Below, piece by piece: positions 11,182 through 22,617 of a stretch of 64,000 bases of DNA (its first letter is position 1; each line of letters opens with the position of its first letter). The stretch is taken from contig JAULSR010000001.1 in NCBI GenBank assembly GCA_030512295.1, positions 3,681,001-3,745,000 on the forward strand, given 5' to 3'. The notes below the pieces were generated by a model, which was not told the DNA's origin, did not search any database, and saw nothing but the letters and a program-made list of their open reading frames with translations. Source of the DNA: Bombardia bombarda. Lineage: Eukaryota; Ascomycota; Sordariomycetes; Sordariales; Lasiosphaeriaceae. A program made the position numbers and the translations under genes.

Positions 11182-12867
11182 ATGACGACCGCCAATGGCG
11201 CTGGCGATCCCGAGCGCGATGGAGTCATCGCAGCTCAGCAACAACCATCCACTCCAAATGACGAAACCACCCCACTACTGGGCAATGCGCAACAGCCACA
11301 ACCACAACAACAAGTCGGCACCGACGGCGAGGTCGTCGTCCTCGCCGACTCCATGTCCACCACCCGCCTCGTCCTCACCCTCGGCACCACCTACGTCGGC
11401 GTCTTCCTCGGCGCCGTCGACGCCAGCATCATCGCCACCCTGTCCGCCCCCATCTCAAGCGAGTTCCAGTCTCTCAGCTTGCTGTCGTGGCTCGCCACCG
11501 CCTACCTCATCGCCAACGCGGCCTGCCAGCCGCTGTCGGGCCGCCTGACCGACATCTTTGGGCGCAGCGCCGGCCTCGTCTTCAGCAACCTCATGTTCGC
11601 CGCGGGCAACCTGATCTGCGGCCTGGCGCAGAGCGAAGGGACCGTCATCTTTGGGCGCGTCATCGCGGGCATTGGCGGCGGTGGCCTGATGACCATCAGC
11701 TCGTTCCTGGGGTCCGACCTCGTGCCGCTGCGGAAGCGCGGGGTGGTGCAGGGCATCGGCAACATTGCGTATGGGACAGGCGCGATGCTGGGGGGCGTGT
11801 TTGGGGGGTTGCTGAACGACACGTCGGCGTGGGGATGGCGGCTGGCGTTTCTGGTGCAGGTGCCGTTCACGCTGGTGTCGGCGGTGCTGGTGTATTATCT
11901 CGTCAACGTGCCGCCCAAGATTTCGAACAAGTCGCTCGTCTCGCGCATTGACTTCACGGGCTCGTTCCTGACGGTGGCGTTTATCGTGCTGCTGCTGCTG
12001 GGGCTCAATGCGGGCGGGAACGTGGTTCCCTGGACGCACCCGCTCGTGCTTGTTTCGATCCCGCTGTCGCTGGCGACGCTGGTGGCTTTTGTGTGGTGGG
12101 AGGCGCACGCCGCGCAGCCGATCATTCCTGTGCGCCTGCTCATGCACCGCACCATCGCCGCCGCCTGCGTCACCAACCTGCTCTGCACCATGGTCGTGCT
12201 CATGACCATGTTCTATGTGCCGCTGTACCTGCAGGTCCTGGGGTACAGCACCACCCAGGCGGGCCTGCGCATCCTGGCCTCGCCCCTTGGTGTTTCGTTC
12301 GCCAGCGTCGGGTCGGGGTACATCATGAAGCGCACGGGGAGGTATGTGGGCTTGGGTATTGTGCTCGTGGCCATGCTCGCATCAGGTGTCGCCCTGCTGA
12401 CCACCATGGACGAGAGCTCGCCCAACTGGGTGACGTTTGTGTCGATGGCGCTGCACGGCGCGGGCTATGGCGGCATGCTGACGGTGACGCTGCTGGCGTG
12501 CATCGCGGCCGTGGATCACTCGCACCAGGCGGTGGTGACGTCGGCGACGTATGCGTTCCGGTCGGTCGGCGGGACGCTGGGCATCGCGGTCGCGTCGGCC
12601 GTGTATCAGAATATACTCAAGGCGAGGCTGTGGGAGCGGTTTGGACACTTGCCAGGGGCGGCCGAGGAGATTGCGAGGATCAGGGACGACTTGTCCGAGC
12701 TGCAGAGGCTGCCCGAGGGGTGGCACGATGGGGTGATTCGGTCGTTTATGGAGGCGTTTAGGGGCGTGTGGTTGACGTCGCTTGGGCTGATCACGATGGC
12801 GCTGATTTGTGTGTCGTTGATGAGGCAGCATAAACTGCATTCGAATTTGGCGAGGCAGGATGATTAA
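11182..12867 (+). CDS. MFS transporter, DHA2 family, Fnx1/Vba (vacuolar amino acid permease)-like
   Basis: Single-exon gene, 561 aa, with about 14 predicted membrane segments, typical of drug:H+ antiporter family 2. The start chosen is MTTANGAG (ATG 11182); the in-frame extension to 10831 reads like a 5' leader. Motif A appears as GRLTDIFGR (120-128), and a motif-B block RVIAGIGGGGL follows. VDASIIATLSAPISSEF and the nearby LSWLATAYLIANAACQPL block resemble the Fnx1/Vba group, which moves basic amino acids into the vacuole in yeasts, more than the azole-efflux Atr/Mfs groups. The cytosolic N-terminus has ETTPLL (28-33), an acidic dileucine signal used for AP-3 sorting to the vacuole. Substrate and location are inferences; a plasma-membrane multidrug exporter remains possible. 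Confidence 0.9.
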   Translation: MTTANGAGDPERDGVIAAQQQPSTPNDETTPLLGNAQQPQPQQQVGTDGEVVVLADSMSTTRLVLTLGTTYVGVFLGAVDASIIATLSAPISSEFQSLSLLSWLATAYLIANAACQPLSGRLTDIFGRSAGLVFSNLMFAAGNLICGLAQSEGTVIFGRVIAGIGGGGLMTISSFLGSDLVPLRKRGVVQGIGNIAYGTGAMLGGVFGGLLNDTSAWGWRLAFLVQVPFTLVSAVLVYYLVNVPPKISNKSLVSRIDFTGSFLTVAFIVLLLLGLNAGGNVVPWTHPLVLVSIPLSLATLVAFVWWEAHAAQPIIPVRLLMHRTIAAACVTNLLCTMVVLMTMFYVPLYLQVLGYSTTQAGLRILASPLGVSFASVGSGYIMKRTGRYVGLGIVLVAMLASGVALLTTMDESSPNWVTFVSMALHGAGYGGMLTVTLLACIAAVDHSHQAVVTSATYAFRSVGGTLGIAVASAVYQNILKARLWERFGHLPGAAEEIARIRDDLSELQRLPEGWHDGVIRSFMEAFRGVWLTSLGLITMALICVSLMRQHKLHSNLARQDD

Positions 12868-14923
12868 AGCTGTTTGTGGAGTTTTGGGAACTGGTTAAGT
12901 TTGTTGTTTTGGTGAAAGTTACCTTATACAATAGCGGCGCACAAGGTACATGTACCGTTGATGAAGGACTTTGCATCAACATGCTTGAAGGGAAACAGAA
13001 GAAAGACTGTCTGTCTTTTGGCGATGCTGATACCCAGTGTTGCACGTTTGAAGAATACATGCACATATGTTTTGGGGGATGGTTTGGGTACCTGGGGTAA
13101 GTAAACCACAAAATGTTTATAAACATCTCATAAAGAATGACCTTACACATAAACCAATCAAACTAGAGAACTATGCAAGCTTGTCTTTGCTGAAGCCGTT
13201 ATCTAGATAGTCATGCACGATAGACGCGTCCGTTAGATTAAGGATTCATCTTGGTATACACCGCGCATGTTGACGAGATTAGTTTGGGGGCGGTATGTTT
13301 CGAACAAGAAAATTTTCAGTAAACATGAAAGTAACCTACTGATATAAAGGTACAACGAGTAGCAGATTCTACCTTTTTACGAGCACCATAGCCTTACTAA
13401 TGGCCAAAATCTCCCAGCACACCACCCCGCCCTAACAAAAACAACGCTCTCCGCAAAGACTAGGCACCCAACGCTTCATATCATCCCGGCATGATGTTCA
13501 ACTAGACGCACAATCGCCAAGATACCAGACTAAAAGTAACAATATTCCAACATCCAGTCTTTCAATGGAGGAGAAGGGCAGGTGGTATTCCGAGTTCAGA
13601 TTTACAGACCTTCGTCTGAGGGTATTGTCTCCAACTCTTGTTCAGAGCTTGCACTTGCAAGCTTCCTTGGTTAAGGTCCAACCAAGCATAGCAAAAGATC
13701 CCTCTTCTCGATACTTACCGAACCCATAAAATCTCGGTGAACAAGGCTCGGAGGTGCAGCTGCTGCCTGGTATCCCGTTTCTGCCCCGGTCCACACACCG
13801 CCACAGATACACATGTAGATCTGTTACACAAATGTGTATTGTGATACTGGCTGTGCCACGCAGGTGAGCTGTCAACAAAAACACACGCCCGTCGCGTCGC
13901 GTCATGTCCTCCAGCCACCTTCTGCCTCCGGTGTGCCTCCCCGCCCCCCCCCCCCCCCAACGCACTGGAGGATGAGGTTCTGCACCACGGCAGGAAAATC
14001 TTTCTCCATTCCCCTCTTACTTTCAGACCGCCTTTTTTTCTCCTTCTGCCTGACTGCCTGATCGCTTGAGCAGAGCACCGGCCACACCTGGGGTCACGCC
14101 TTGGTAGGGCGGCCGCTCGTGCATATTGACTTGGTCACTAACCAATGGAATCGCCCCACAATTGGACAACACTTGTTTACTTTACCCCTTTTACTCTTCC
14201 TTAGACATGAAATTCTGCGGTCTTGACCTATAGAAATCAAACGAAATTCGCATAGAGAAAGGGATTCAGGCACAGAGAAGACCTTTGTCCGAAGAGTGTC
14301 CATCTCTGCACTTGTAACCGCACAACTCTCTCTTCTTCCTTTCTCTTTGGATGTTCTCTTCCTCTCTTGCAATTTGTTTCAGCATCTTTCTTCCGCCCTT
14401 CTTAGTCTTTTTTTCGTTACCTAACTACCACACTTCCAAACCGCCGACGAGACACCTCGACTCTTGGCAGTGGTATAATAACCGAACAACCATCCACGCG
14501 ACGGGGCACTATCCCAACAATGGAGGAAAGGGCGCAACAGAACAATCGAAAATGACAAGCAACATAAATGAATTCAAAGGACGTATATATGGCAATGAAC
14601 GGCGCAAATTCTCGGCCTCCAACAACACAAGTTGTTGTCCCCCGCCGTCCCCAGTGGATGGAACTTCATATCTGGTACTGAGGCCATCAGAACCCCAGAT
14701 ACCCATATGTGTCCCATCAGAGCAAGCCATAAAGCGAGCGAAGGCACACTGGGAATCAACCACCATCCCCTCTCCCACAAGCGAACGACTGTTTGTTCTT
14801 CATCTCGAATGATACGCTGACCTCCTTTTCAACATCGTGACCACTCTGAGAAAAATCAAGGATAACGACGACGAAAACAAAAACACGGACCGTCGTTTAT
14901 TATTCATTCACACAATCATCCAA
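12868..14923. other. Convergent intergenic region
   Basis: A 2-kb spacer between two converging genes. It contains a C15 tract at 13944-13958 and pyrimidine-rich DNA at 14330-14420. Open frames such as 14351-14812 (+) show no domain and no homologous reading by eye. Nothing else is supported. Confidence 0.45.
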
Positions 14924-16389
14924 TCACCCAGAAATATTCGCCAGAAACGTCACCAGCACGGCCATGTACGCGGCGAGGCCGACAAGGATGGTGTCGAGCG
15001 TGATGGCCGGCACCTGCGTCATGGCCGTGGTGAAGACCAGGCCAAAGATGAGCACCACAAGCGCCGACCAGCCCTTGCTGAGGTCGCCGAGGTACAGGAT
15101 CCCGACGGGCGACAGCAGCAGCACGAGCGGGACGGCGACGACCGGCAGCGTGAGGAGGAGCTTGAGCCTGCTCGCGCTGTAGTGGCTGGTGTGGGTGCTG
15201 CCTTCTGGCTTGGTCCTTGTGAGGAACAGTTTCTGTGGTTTGGGTAAGACAATGGCTGGTTAGAGTAGATGAATGTTGGGTGGGGATGGGGTAGGTAGGT
15301 AGGTAGGTAGGTAAAGGCGGGTGATTAATCATTGCCAAGGGTAGGAGAGAAGATGAATGGGTGGGTATGGGGTTTTCCTTTTTCTCGTCTTGTTCTCACC
15401 ATTGCCAGCCTTTGCAGGCGATTGCCCTCTCCGAATATCAGCGATTCGATCGGACTATATATGCGCTCGGTGCGCGTCGTGATGAAGTCATCCGGGTAGT
15501 AGAGGTAGTTTCTCGCTTCCTCGTCTAGCGTGTTGTTGGTCTTGATGTTGAGGAACAGGTTTTCGTGCTCTTCTCGTGATATGCGTGGAAGCTTGTGTCT
15601 GATAAAGTAATCTTGGTGCAACATCCGAGCTGTAGGAAGGAATGGGGCAAGAGATGAAAGGTTAGCACTGGATAGATGGAAAGATACAAAAAGATACAAA
15701 AAGATAGGATGTTAAGGGGTATAACTAAACAGTGTGCGCTGACTATACTTATCCATCCGGACTGTTGCTTCATCTACCAACGCATCTATCATAGAGACTT
15801 GGTCGGTGCTATTCACATCTGCGCTGCCGCCGCCGCCGCCGCGTATCTGTACTGAGGATAAAGAGTGAAGTCTCCCGTTGTTTGCGGCCTCGTCCGCTTT
15901 GTCGAGCTGGTCGATCTGATTATTGATCGAATCCAGCCTGAACTCGTGGTGGAGAAGGAGGCGTTGACGGAGGGGACCAAAGCGGCGGTGACTGGCTTTG
16001 TTGTGGAAGTAGTTCTGTTCTAGAGCAAGTCGAGGCAATCCCATGGGGTACAGCTCGACTGGGTATTTTGTTTTTGTTTAATGGAGAGAGTTGGCGTCAA
16101 GGGAGGGGGGTCTAGCTCACAGCTATCATCATAAATAAATCTATCTCTTTCGTCGGGAGGTTCGGAAACACCATAATCAGGTTCTATCGTAGCCTGGTGT
16201 TTCAGTACTGTCTCCAAAAAAAAAGTCCTTGAGTATAATAGTGGCTTGACTTGACTTACGCGCATCCTGGCTTATTGCTGTTTCTGTCTGGCTTTCAACG
16301 TCGGGACGAGCAGAGAGACCAAAACCCTTGAGCCGAAGTCCAAGTCTGTCGAGGTAGGAGCGTTGTGGTCGAAGTGTGGGGTTTGCCAT
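14924..16389 (-). CDS. DUF6594 domain membrane protein (intact copy)
   Basis: Five-exon model on the minus strand: 16389-16260, 16207-16121, 16058-15744, 15629-15400 and 15232-14924, giving 356 aa in one frame. Most junctions are good GT..AG pairs. The third donor (GTCAGC at 15743) is weak and was chosen because it keeps the reading frame. ATG 16389 is preferred; ATG 16404 is in frame. The DUF6594 hallmark FELYPMGLPRLALEQ opens exon 3. A helical region follows (RRFGPLRQRLLLHHEF, QIDQLDKADEA), then a linker and two or three C-terminal transmembrane helices (LLLTLPVVAVPLVLLL, SALVVLIFGLVFTTAM, ILVGLAAYMAVLVTFLA). The family is fungal, often expanded, and has no known biochemical role. A decayed paralogue lies about 6 kb upstream in the same orientation. 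Confidence 0.8.
15291..15313. repeat. (GTAG)n microsatellite in a DUF6594 intron
   Basis: About five and a half GTAG units lie inside the last intron (15233-15399) of the intact DUF6594 gene. This intron, at 167 bp, is the longest complete intron in the window. Confidence 0.9.
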
Positions 16390-19300
16390 CTTGGCTATCG
16401 TCAAGATGCCACTAAGGACTGCACTGACAGCCTGGCGAGGGGAGTGGCCGTTGGGCCAGCCTTAAGTAGAGGCACCTGGCGTCTGTACATTGCTGGAAGA
16501 TCAAGTACATCTTGTCTTTGAGGCTCTGTCTCTCCATAGCGCAAAGCCTTGGGGTGAGAGATCTTACTCCTCGCGTGCTCAGCCCGCCGGAATCTACCAA
16601 AGTCCAGGGACAAAGCTGCAATTGCCTATTAGGAATATTGAAAATGGTGTGGGGGTTTCGAACGTGACAGGTTCCAGAGAGAAAAGCCAAGGTGCCATTC
16701 AGCTGCCGGGCAAAAGACTCCATCAAGAGACCTTCCATCTACTCGTGGCCTTGGGGGCAGTGTATGCCGCCCAACATACGGTAAGGTAGGCAGCGGTCAA
16801 GATTTGGTCGAAAATGCTAATCATGTCGGGCATTGGTGCGACATTCGTGGTGAAGAATCTGGCACGGCGATTTGCGCTACTGCGGTAGCATCATGGATAT
16901 GGCCTGTTTTCCGACCTGAGCTGGACCCCAAATATGCATTTGATAGAGGGATGATTTTTGTGGGAAGCCAGCCGGCCAGAGACCAAAGAAGGAGGTGTCA
17001 GACTAAGGCGATGCCCTCAATACATGATCAACTAGACAGTGCAATTATGTCTGAATGGTGGTATACTCTCTTTCCTTCGTGGGTAGATGCGATATTTGAT
17101 TACTCCATGGCTCGGAAAAATCCCCAAGAGGGTTCCCGGGCAACTTGAGGCCCAAATCTAGCGCACTGTGGAAATTAGGAAGGCACAGGAACAGAACAAA
17201 TACTGGGCTCGAATAGCTCTATCCATCCTCAACCACATCAAAGTATGACTTTTTCATCTTGTTGCTTAAGACTCTCTAGGTTCTAGGTTTGATGTCGCAA
17301 GGCTCTTGCTGTTGTGACCTAATAAGAGAAGAAAGTGCCAATGTCTATCAAATTTTACTACACGGCCGTAGAGGCGGCGTAATACTCGTGTCGAGAGCAG
17401 TTCCATGTGCCCAAGTGTACATTGCGGAGCAGCTTTTGTCTCAATGGCTACGGAGTGTCGTCTCTTGGAAGGAGTCTATTGTGCCATTCCCTTGATTGCC
17501 GTTGAGCCTCAGCAAACTCGCCGGATGGATGTGCAACGCGTCGTAGTAGACCAGCATCGATACTGCCAGTGGCTGCATATGGTATCGACCCAGTCCCCTC
17601 CCTCGAAAGTCTCTGTTACTGTAGGTATTCTTGAGGGTTCGTGCCACCATCTTGACATGTAGACGTCTGCACCTTGGGTATAACTGTATGGAGCTTGGGT
17701 CGGGTGGAAGGGCTTAGAAGCTCGACTGGCAAGTTGTGATTATGGATAGCGGGATCGTCTCGCTCGCTCGATTTTCAATGTCGTCTTTGTCTTAAGCAAT
17801 ACGCGTCCGTCGAAACGATACAGAGAGTAAGTACCTGGGTGCGCCGCCGTGTTCTGTCTGTAAGTGCACTCATCTGCCATGGATGTGGTAAAGAAAAGCA
17901 AGCTGGGGCAGACAAATTCCCCGAATCACTAGACTGTCAACATATGCTCATCAATCCTATACAAGCAGCAGTTTACATAGGCAGCTGGGCGACAGGGCTT
18001 CTCGGGCGACAGGGGAGAAAGAGCGTGCGAAGAGATCGGGCCTTCTCTTCAAGATGGGCAAGCTGGGAGGGGGAGCAAGCGAGGACACTGGAAGGTAATC
18101 GAAACCGAATCCGTGAAGGCATGCGACTCAGTCTTCCAACGTCTTTGGAATGGAAATAGATACGTGATGTCGCATGTTGCTCGTCTGTTCCAGGACCAAA
18201 AGTTTTGCCGCGGAAGGGTGAAGGCGAACATCCGTTGCTAGAATAGAGGGCGTGTCCAAGATCTCGTCTTTCCTAACGTCCTATGTATGTACCTTACCTC
18301 TCCGCGACTTCTTCCGAGTTGGACGGTGCAGTTACTGTAGTAAAAGCGTCAAAGAGAAAAAGAAAGTCAAAAGCAAACGCGTTTCATAGTACGGCAAAAG
18401 CAGAATGGCAATCACGACTTTGCTCTTTTCTAGTCTAGGCACCTACTTTATGGTATAGGGCTTTTCCCAACAGCCTAACTGGCCCCCCCATACCGTGATG
18501 TGATAGTACCGAACAAGGAAGCTAAGAGGCTAGGTACTGTAAGGCAACCGGGCAACCTAATAAAGCCGAGTCCCCGCCAATTTTGGGGCCTAAATTTCTT
18601 CCTTGGACTTCTAACATTTCTCTTTCCAAACCCCTTACTCTTTCCAACCCCTTCCTTCATTCTTTCTGTTCGTCCGATTTCCTAGCGCGCAGTCCACCAC
18701 AGCTGAATCATCCATCGACATTCAGAACCCTGCTCACCCCTGGTGATTTGTTAATTTTCTTGTCTCCCCATCTTCTTAATGTTTAAAGTCGAGGTATTAT
18801 TTTTCACTTCGTCTTATCCTTCTCTTCTTGGTCTTCTTCCTGTCTCACATATCTCAGGCAATTCCCGGCATTCTCCTTCCACTTCCCCGTCTGTGCTAAC
18901 CGCCCAAGCGCAATTCTGTGGGGCGTTTTACCTTCCCGGCGAGTGCCGAGGCAACGCACAAAGATGCTTGGTTTGATAGGGCAGGATTCCCGAAATCTCT
19001 CTCACCAATTCATCCTTCCTCATGCAAGTCTACATGGCTGCATGCGTTATCGACACATCTTTTCCTCCAAGAGACCAGTGACGACTGCATCCCTTCCCCC
19101 TTCACTTTCCCCATCGCGGTAGCATTTCCCGCGCCAGCCGCTCGAAAAAGATTGGTGTGCTCCTGGTTCGCTCGCGTCCTTATCAGATGATCTTTCTCGA
19201 TCTTGGCAAGTGTTCCCCCAGGGGGCTCGATGGGTACGGGGACATAACCAAGCGGGGTATATCTCTCTTACCCTAACCCTGCATATCAAATAGGGAATCC

Positions 19301-20358
19301 TTCCCGGCGTTAGTTGCTTCGGAGAAGACAGGGGCAAGACACGGGGCCAAGAAGACTTATAGATTCAGTACCCAGTCTCCCAGTCAACACTACTGTGTTG
19401 TTTGAACAAGGTGGAATGATGCTCGAACTCTTCGCGAGTTCGAACATTGAACCTCCCAGCGGTCCTTGTCAGTGGCTCGGTGCTAGGATCACCCCCGAGA
19501 GCGTCCTCCCGAGCCACTATTGTGGGATGCAGCTGCTGGTGACAAGCCATTTTTAAAGTTGTGTATCCAGCGATTTGGGTCGGCCAGCCAAAATGGCCAG
19601 ATCTATGCCGGGATTTTGATGGTGTGGTGGTCAATGTGGATGTTTCTTCGAGTCGGCTGTACTCGTCCTCGGGTGGATGATGGCATGAATTGGCTGGCAT
19701 CTGGCTATCAAGATTCTCCCGATGATGTACTGTGCTGTCCCCCCCTCTGTGGCAGCGAGTGGATCTCCAGCTATGGTGATGACACCGGCTCATGTCGTTT
19801 TCATTTGTGTGTTCGTTATCGTGGATGATGGTTCTGATAGGGACGCTGTTCCAGCGCTGCTACAGCGCTGTTCCCGAGGTGGTAGTGCTATCATTTGGCC
19901 CCCAATCTCAGTCGCATCATCTGCCAGATTGCGGGGACTATTGACGCTATAAGGGGCGCCGAGCTGCTGCTGGAGGTTCAAAGCGCGTTGGGCGACAAGC
20001 ATCGACAAACAGACAGACAGACAGACAGACGACAGGGGCGACATCGACGACTATGGCGACCTTGATCAATATACCTGCAAGGCGGTATGGCGGTGCTGAG
20101 TTACCACTGGATTGCAGTGGCAGGTGCAGATTCACTCGTTGCCTCTGTCCGGGTCGTTGTTTCTGATTCGTCGACGACTCGAACAGGGTTAATGGAGTAG
20201 GAGCATCAGGAAGATAGGGGGGGGGGGGGGGGGGGAGAGTCTGATGCGATTTGGCGGGGCAACAAGCAAAAATCCAACTTCAGCATTGGACCCTCTACAC
20301 TCTGCTTGAAGCCCTTTTCGACATCCTCTTTCGCTCCTAAACGACATAATCTGCGAGA
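16390..20358. other. Intergenic region, no supported gene
   Basis: Nearly 4 kb upstream of the DUF6594 gene. Open frames are short and overlap on both strands, with no recognisable domain. Noted items are an 8-bp perfect inverted repeat with a 5-nt loop at 19423-19443, a telomere-like ACCCTAACCCT at 19270-19280, a GACA microsatellite at 20009-20030, and a G19 tract at 20217-20235. Confidence 0.4.
20217..20235. repeat. G19 homopolymer
   Basis: An uninterrupted run of 19 G lies about 125 bp upstream of the putative small gene at 20359. It is one of nine C/G runs of 11 or more in non-coding DNA of this window. Confidence 0.95.
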
Positions 20359-20635
20359 ATGGGCCAGGTGTTCAGTGGACTCAGCCGCTCGTACGCGTTT
20401 CGGTGAGAATTTGCAGTTACGGAAACATGGAGACTGACCTCTGTACAGGAATGAAGCCGATCACAGAAGAACACAGCAAAACAAGCGTACCAAACGTCCG
20501 CAATCCAAACGCAGCAAACGTCCGAAAAGTCCCATCGCTCTCCAGGATGCAACACCAGCATCAAGGCAGAGATACCCAGCCAGTCCCCCGGGGCAAAGGA
20601 ACGAACAGCTCGGCGCCGGAGAGGGGCACCAATAG
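20359..20635 (+). CDS. Putative small N-myristoylated basic protein
   Basis: Candidate two-exon gene: 20359-20402 and 20449-20635, 76 aa. The 46-bp intron has a GTGAGA donor, a CTGAC branch-like site and a TACAG acceptor, and splicing keeps the frame. The protein starts MGQVFSGLSRS, a good N-myristoylation context (Gly2, Ser6). It continues as a Lys/Arg/Gln-rich, probably disordered stretch (RRTQQNKRTKRPQSKRSKRPK). The stop (TAG 20633-20635) lies in the first unit of a 39-bp tandem repeat. The second unit has CAG at that point, so the frame may once have run further, to a TGA near 20712. I recognise no family. An overlapping unspliced frame at 20403-20822 is the alternative reading. Function unknown. 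Confidence 0.35.
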
Positions 20636-20695
20636 GTCACTGGACAGCAGCGCATCGGAGAGGGGCACCAACAGGTCACCAGACAGCAGCGCATC
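20618..20695 (+). repeat. Two-unit 39-bp tandem repeat
   Basis: Units at 20618-20656 and 20657-20695 match at 36 of 39 positions. The period is a multiple of three, which suggests it arose in coding sequence. The first unit has TAG where the second has CAG. Confidence 0.9.
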
Positions 20696-22617
20696 GTACG
20701 CCGACTCAACTGATTTCTGGTGGAGCCATAAGAGAGTTGACAGGCATGGAAGGAGGGTTTATTCGAGGTCGAGGTTATTGAGTTCGCGGATCTGGGCTTT
20801 GGAACTGTTAGATAAAAGTTAGGTATTCAATTAAGCGGCACGACGGCAATACAGAAGGACTACCACCTGATCACCATGTACTTTTGACGTCAGGGAACCA
20901 CTTGTTGCCTTTCGCCATGCAGAAGTTTAACTGCACGTCTTGTTCGATAGATTAGGACCACGAAGACTAAAACTTACTGGCTCTTGGAGTTCCCCATTCC
21001 GATGATAACTGTAAAGCGCCGCTCACAGAAGTCCATACGACCCAGAGCAGGTACCTACCCAGCCAAGTACCTAGGTAGTAGGTGACCAAAAAAATAGGGA
21101 CACCAAAGCGTCCGTGCCCACAAGAAACTTGTCAATATTGGTCGCATTCAACCACCAATCTCTGGACAAATACTTTACTAAAACGTTTGAGCACAACGCT
21201 ATATAGATGCGCAAAGGCCTCTTAATTGATCCTGACTTCCTTGGAATTTTAGAGTCTAGTCTATGTTGTTTCGTAGCCGCTGTAATATGGGGTATGGTCT
21301 TGAACATCCCTGTTTTTTTTTTGTTTTGTCACCGACTTGTATAGAGCTAAGGCTCACCGAATTTCGCAATTTTTTTTTCTTCCATAAATGTTCATCTCCT
21401 TATGCACTCGTATGCGATGGCTAGAGATCAGAAACCTGCCTATGGGAACACGAATACTATCAATCATCTTTGCTTCCGACGGGAAAGTTTACGTCAAAAC
21501 AGACTGTCCCGCCATGCCCACCTTCCTACCCCATTGCCCTCTGTCCAAGCAATTTTGTACAATGAGAGGGGAGGGTACCGAGGCAACCACCGGGCAGCCA
21601 TTGCCCAGGTACATACCTGCCCACCCAAAACACGGCAACCCAGTCACCAGGTGCACTGCCGGCCGGCTTTCTAGCAGCTCTACTTCCAGCATGGACAAAG
21701 TGCCTGACTTCATGACTCGTCAGCTCTTTCCCGCCCGTACCTTATCACTCCCTCCTTCCTTTCCCAAATGTCCCTCCCCGTCATCCATCCACGTCTTTCC
21801 ATCTTCTTCCATGATCACCCCCCCCCCCCCCCCCCCCCAGCACCCCTTCCTCTCTGCCACATCGCTAAAGCACCTCCCTCTCCCTCCAATTCCCGCCTGC
21901 TCACCCCCTCCCGTCAACCCACGTACCAAGTCCCCGGAGCCCACACACCACCATCACCCCCGCAATGGAAACCCACAACGCGCGCCTTGCAAAGCTCTCT
22001 TTTTTTTGCTTTGGCGGCGGCTCCATCCGCCACGATCCATGCTAGTCCCTGACGGGTATTTGGAATTTCCAGGGGTATGGTGGATGGAGGGGGGGGGGGG
22101 GGGGCCTTGAGCCTCACCTCGGACACTGGACTCCACTTTCAACGTCAAATGTTTTAAAAGTAAATAAACAAAGACAGTATGGGGTAAAGATGTCCTGTAC
22201 CTCTTGTTTTTGTGAGGTTGGTCTGAGGGTTTGTTGCGACGGCGGGTTGTGATGCGATGGTACCAAAATTATTGCCGCTTGCGTCTTGGCGGATGGTAAT
22301 GCCGTTTGGATGTAGCGAGTGGTCGTCTCGTGACCAGATCGGATGCGTTTTGCGCTTTCGATTCGTAGGATGGTGGTCTCTCGTGATTCGGATTCGGGGC
22401 GCGGGCGGAGGTTGAGTATTCTTGTCTTTTACCTTGATATTTCCTTTCAATTCTTTTCGCCTTTTGATGCCTTTCTCTTTCTCCGATCTTTCTTCTTCTT
22501 CTCTCGAGTAAATTTCCTATTCCACTGCCCCCCTTTTCTTTGCCTTTTTCTTTTGGAAACCGCTGTCTGTCGACAACGTGTCACGGGATAGTCACATACT
22601 CCATCCTCGCGTACACC
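20636..22617. other. Intergenic region with long C and G homopolymers
   Basis: No supported gene. A C21 tract at 21818-21838 and a G16 tract at 22089-22104 lie only 250 bp apart, so transcripts across them could pair. The long frame at 21388-22110 (+) spans both tracts and encodes proline- and glycine-rich filler. The pyrimidine-rich end (22430-22560) could be 3' flank of the DUF6594 pseudogene. TACCTA/CCTAGG-type motifs cluster at 21050-21082. Confidence 0.45.

Noticed and set aside
11455..12147. 230-residue open frame on the minus strand
   Set aside because: Antisense shadow of the MFS transporter gene, with His/Arg/Gln-rich translation and no domain.
21388..22110. 240-residue open frame on the plus strand
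   Set aside because: It runs through the C21 and G16 homopolymers and encodes Pro/Ser-rich filler.
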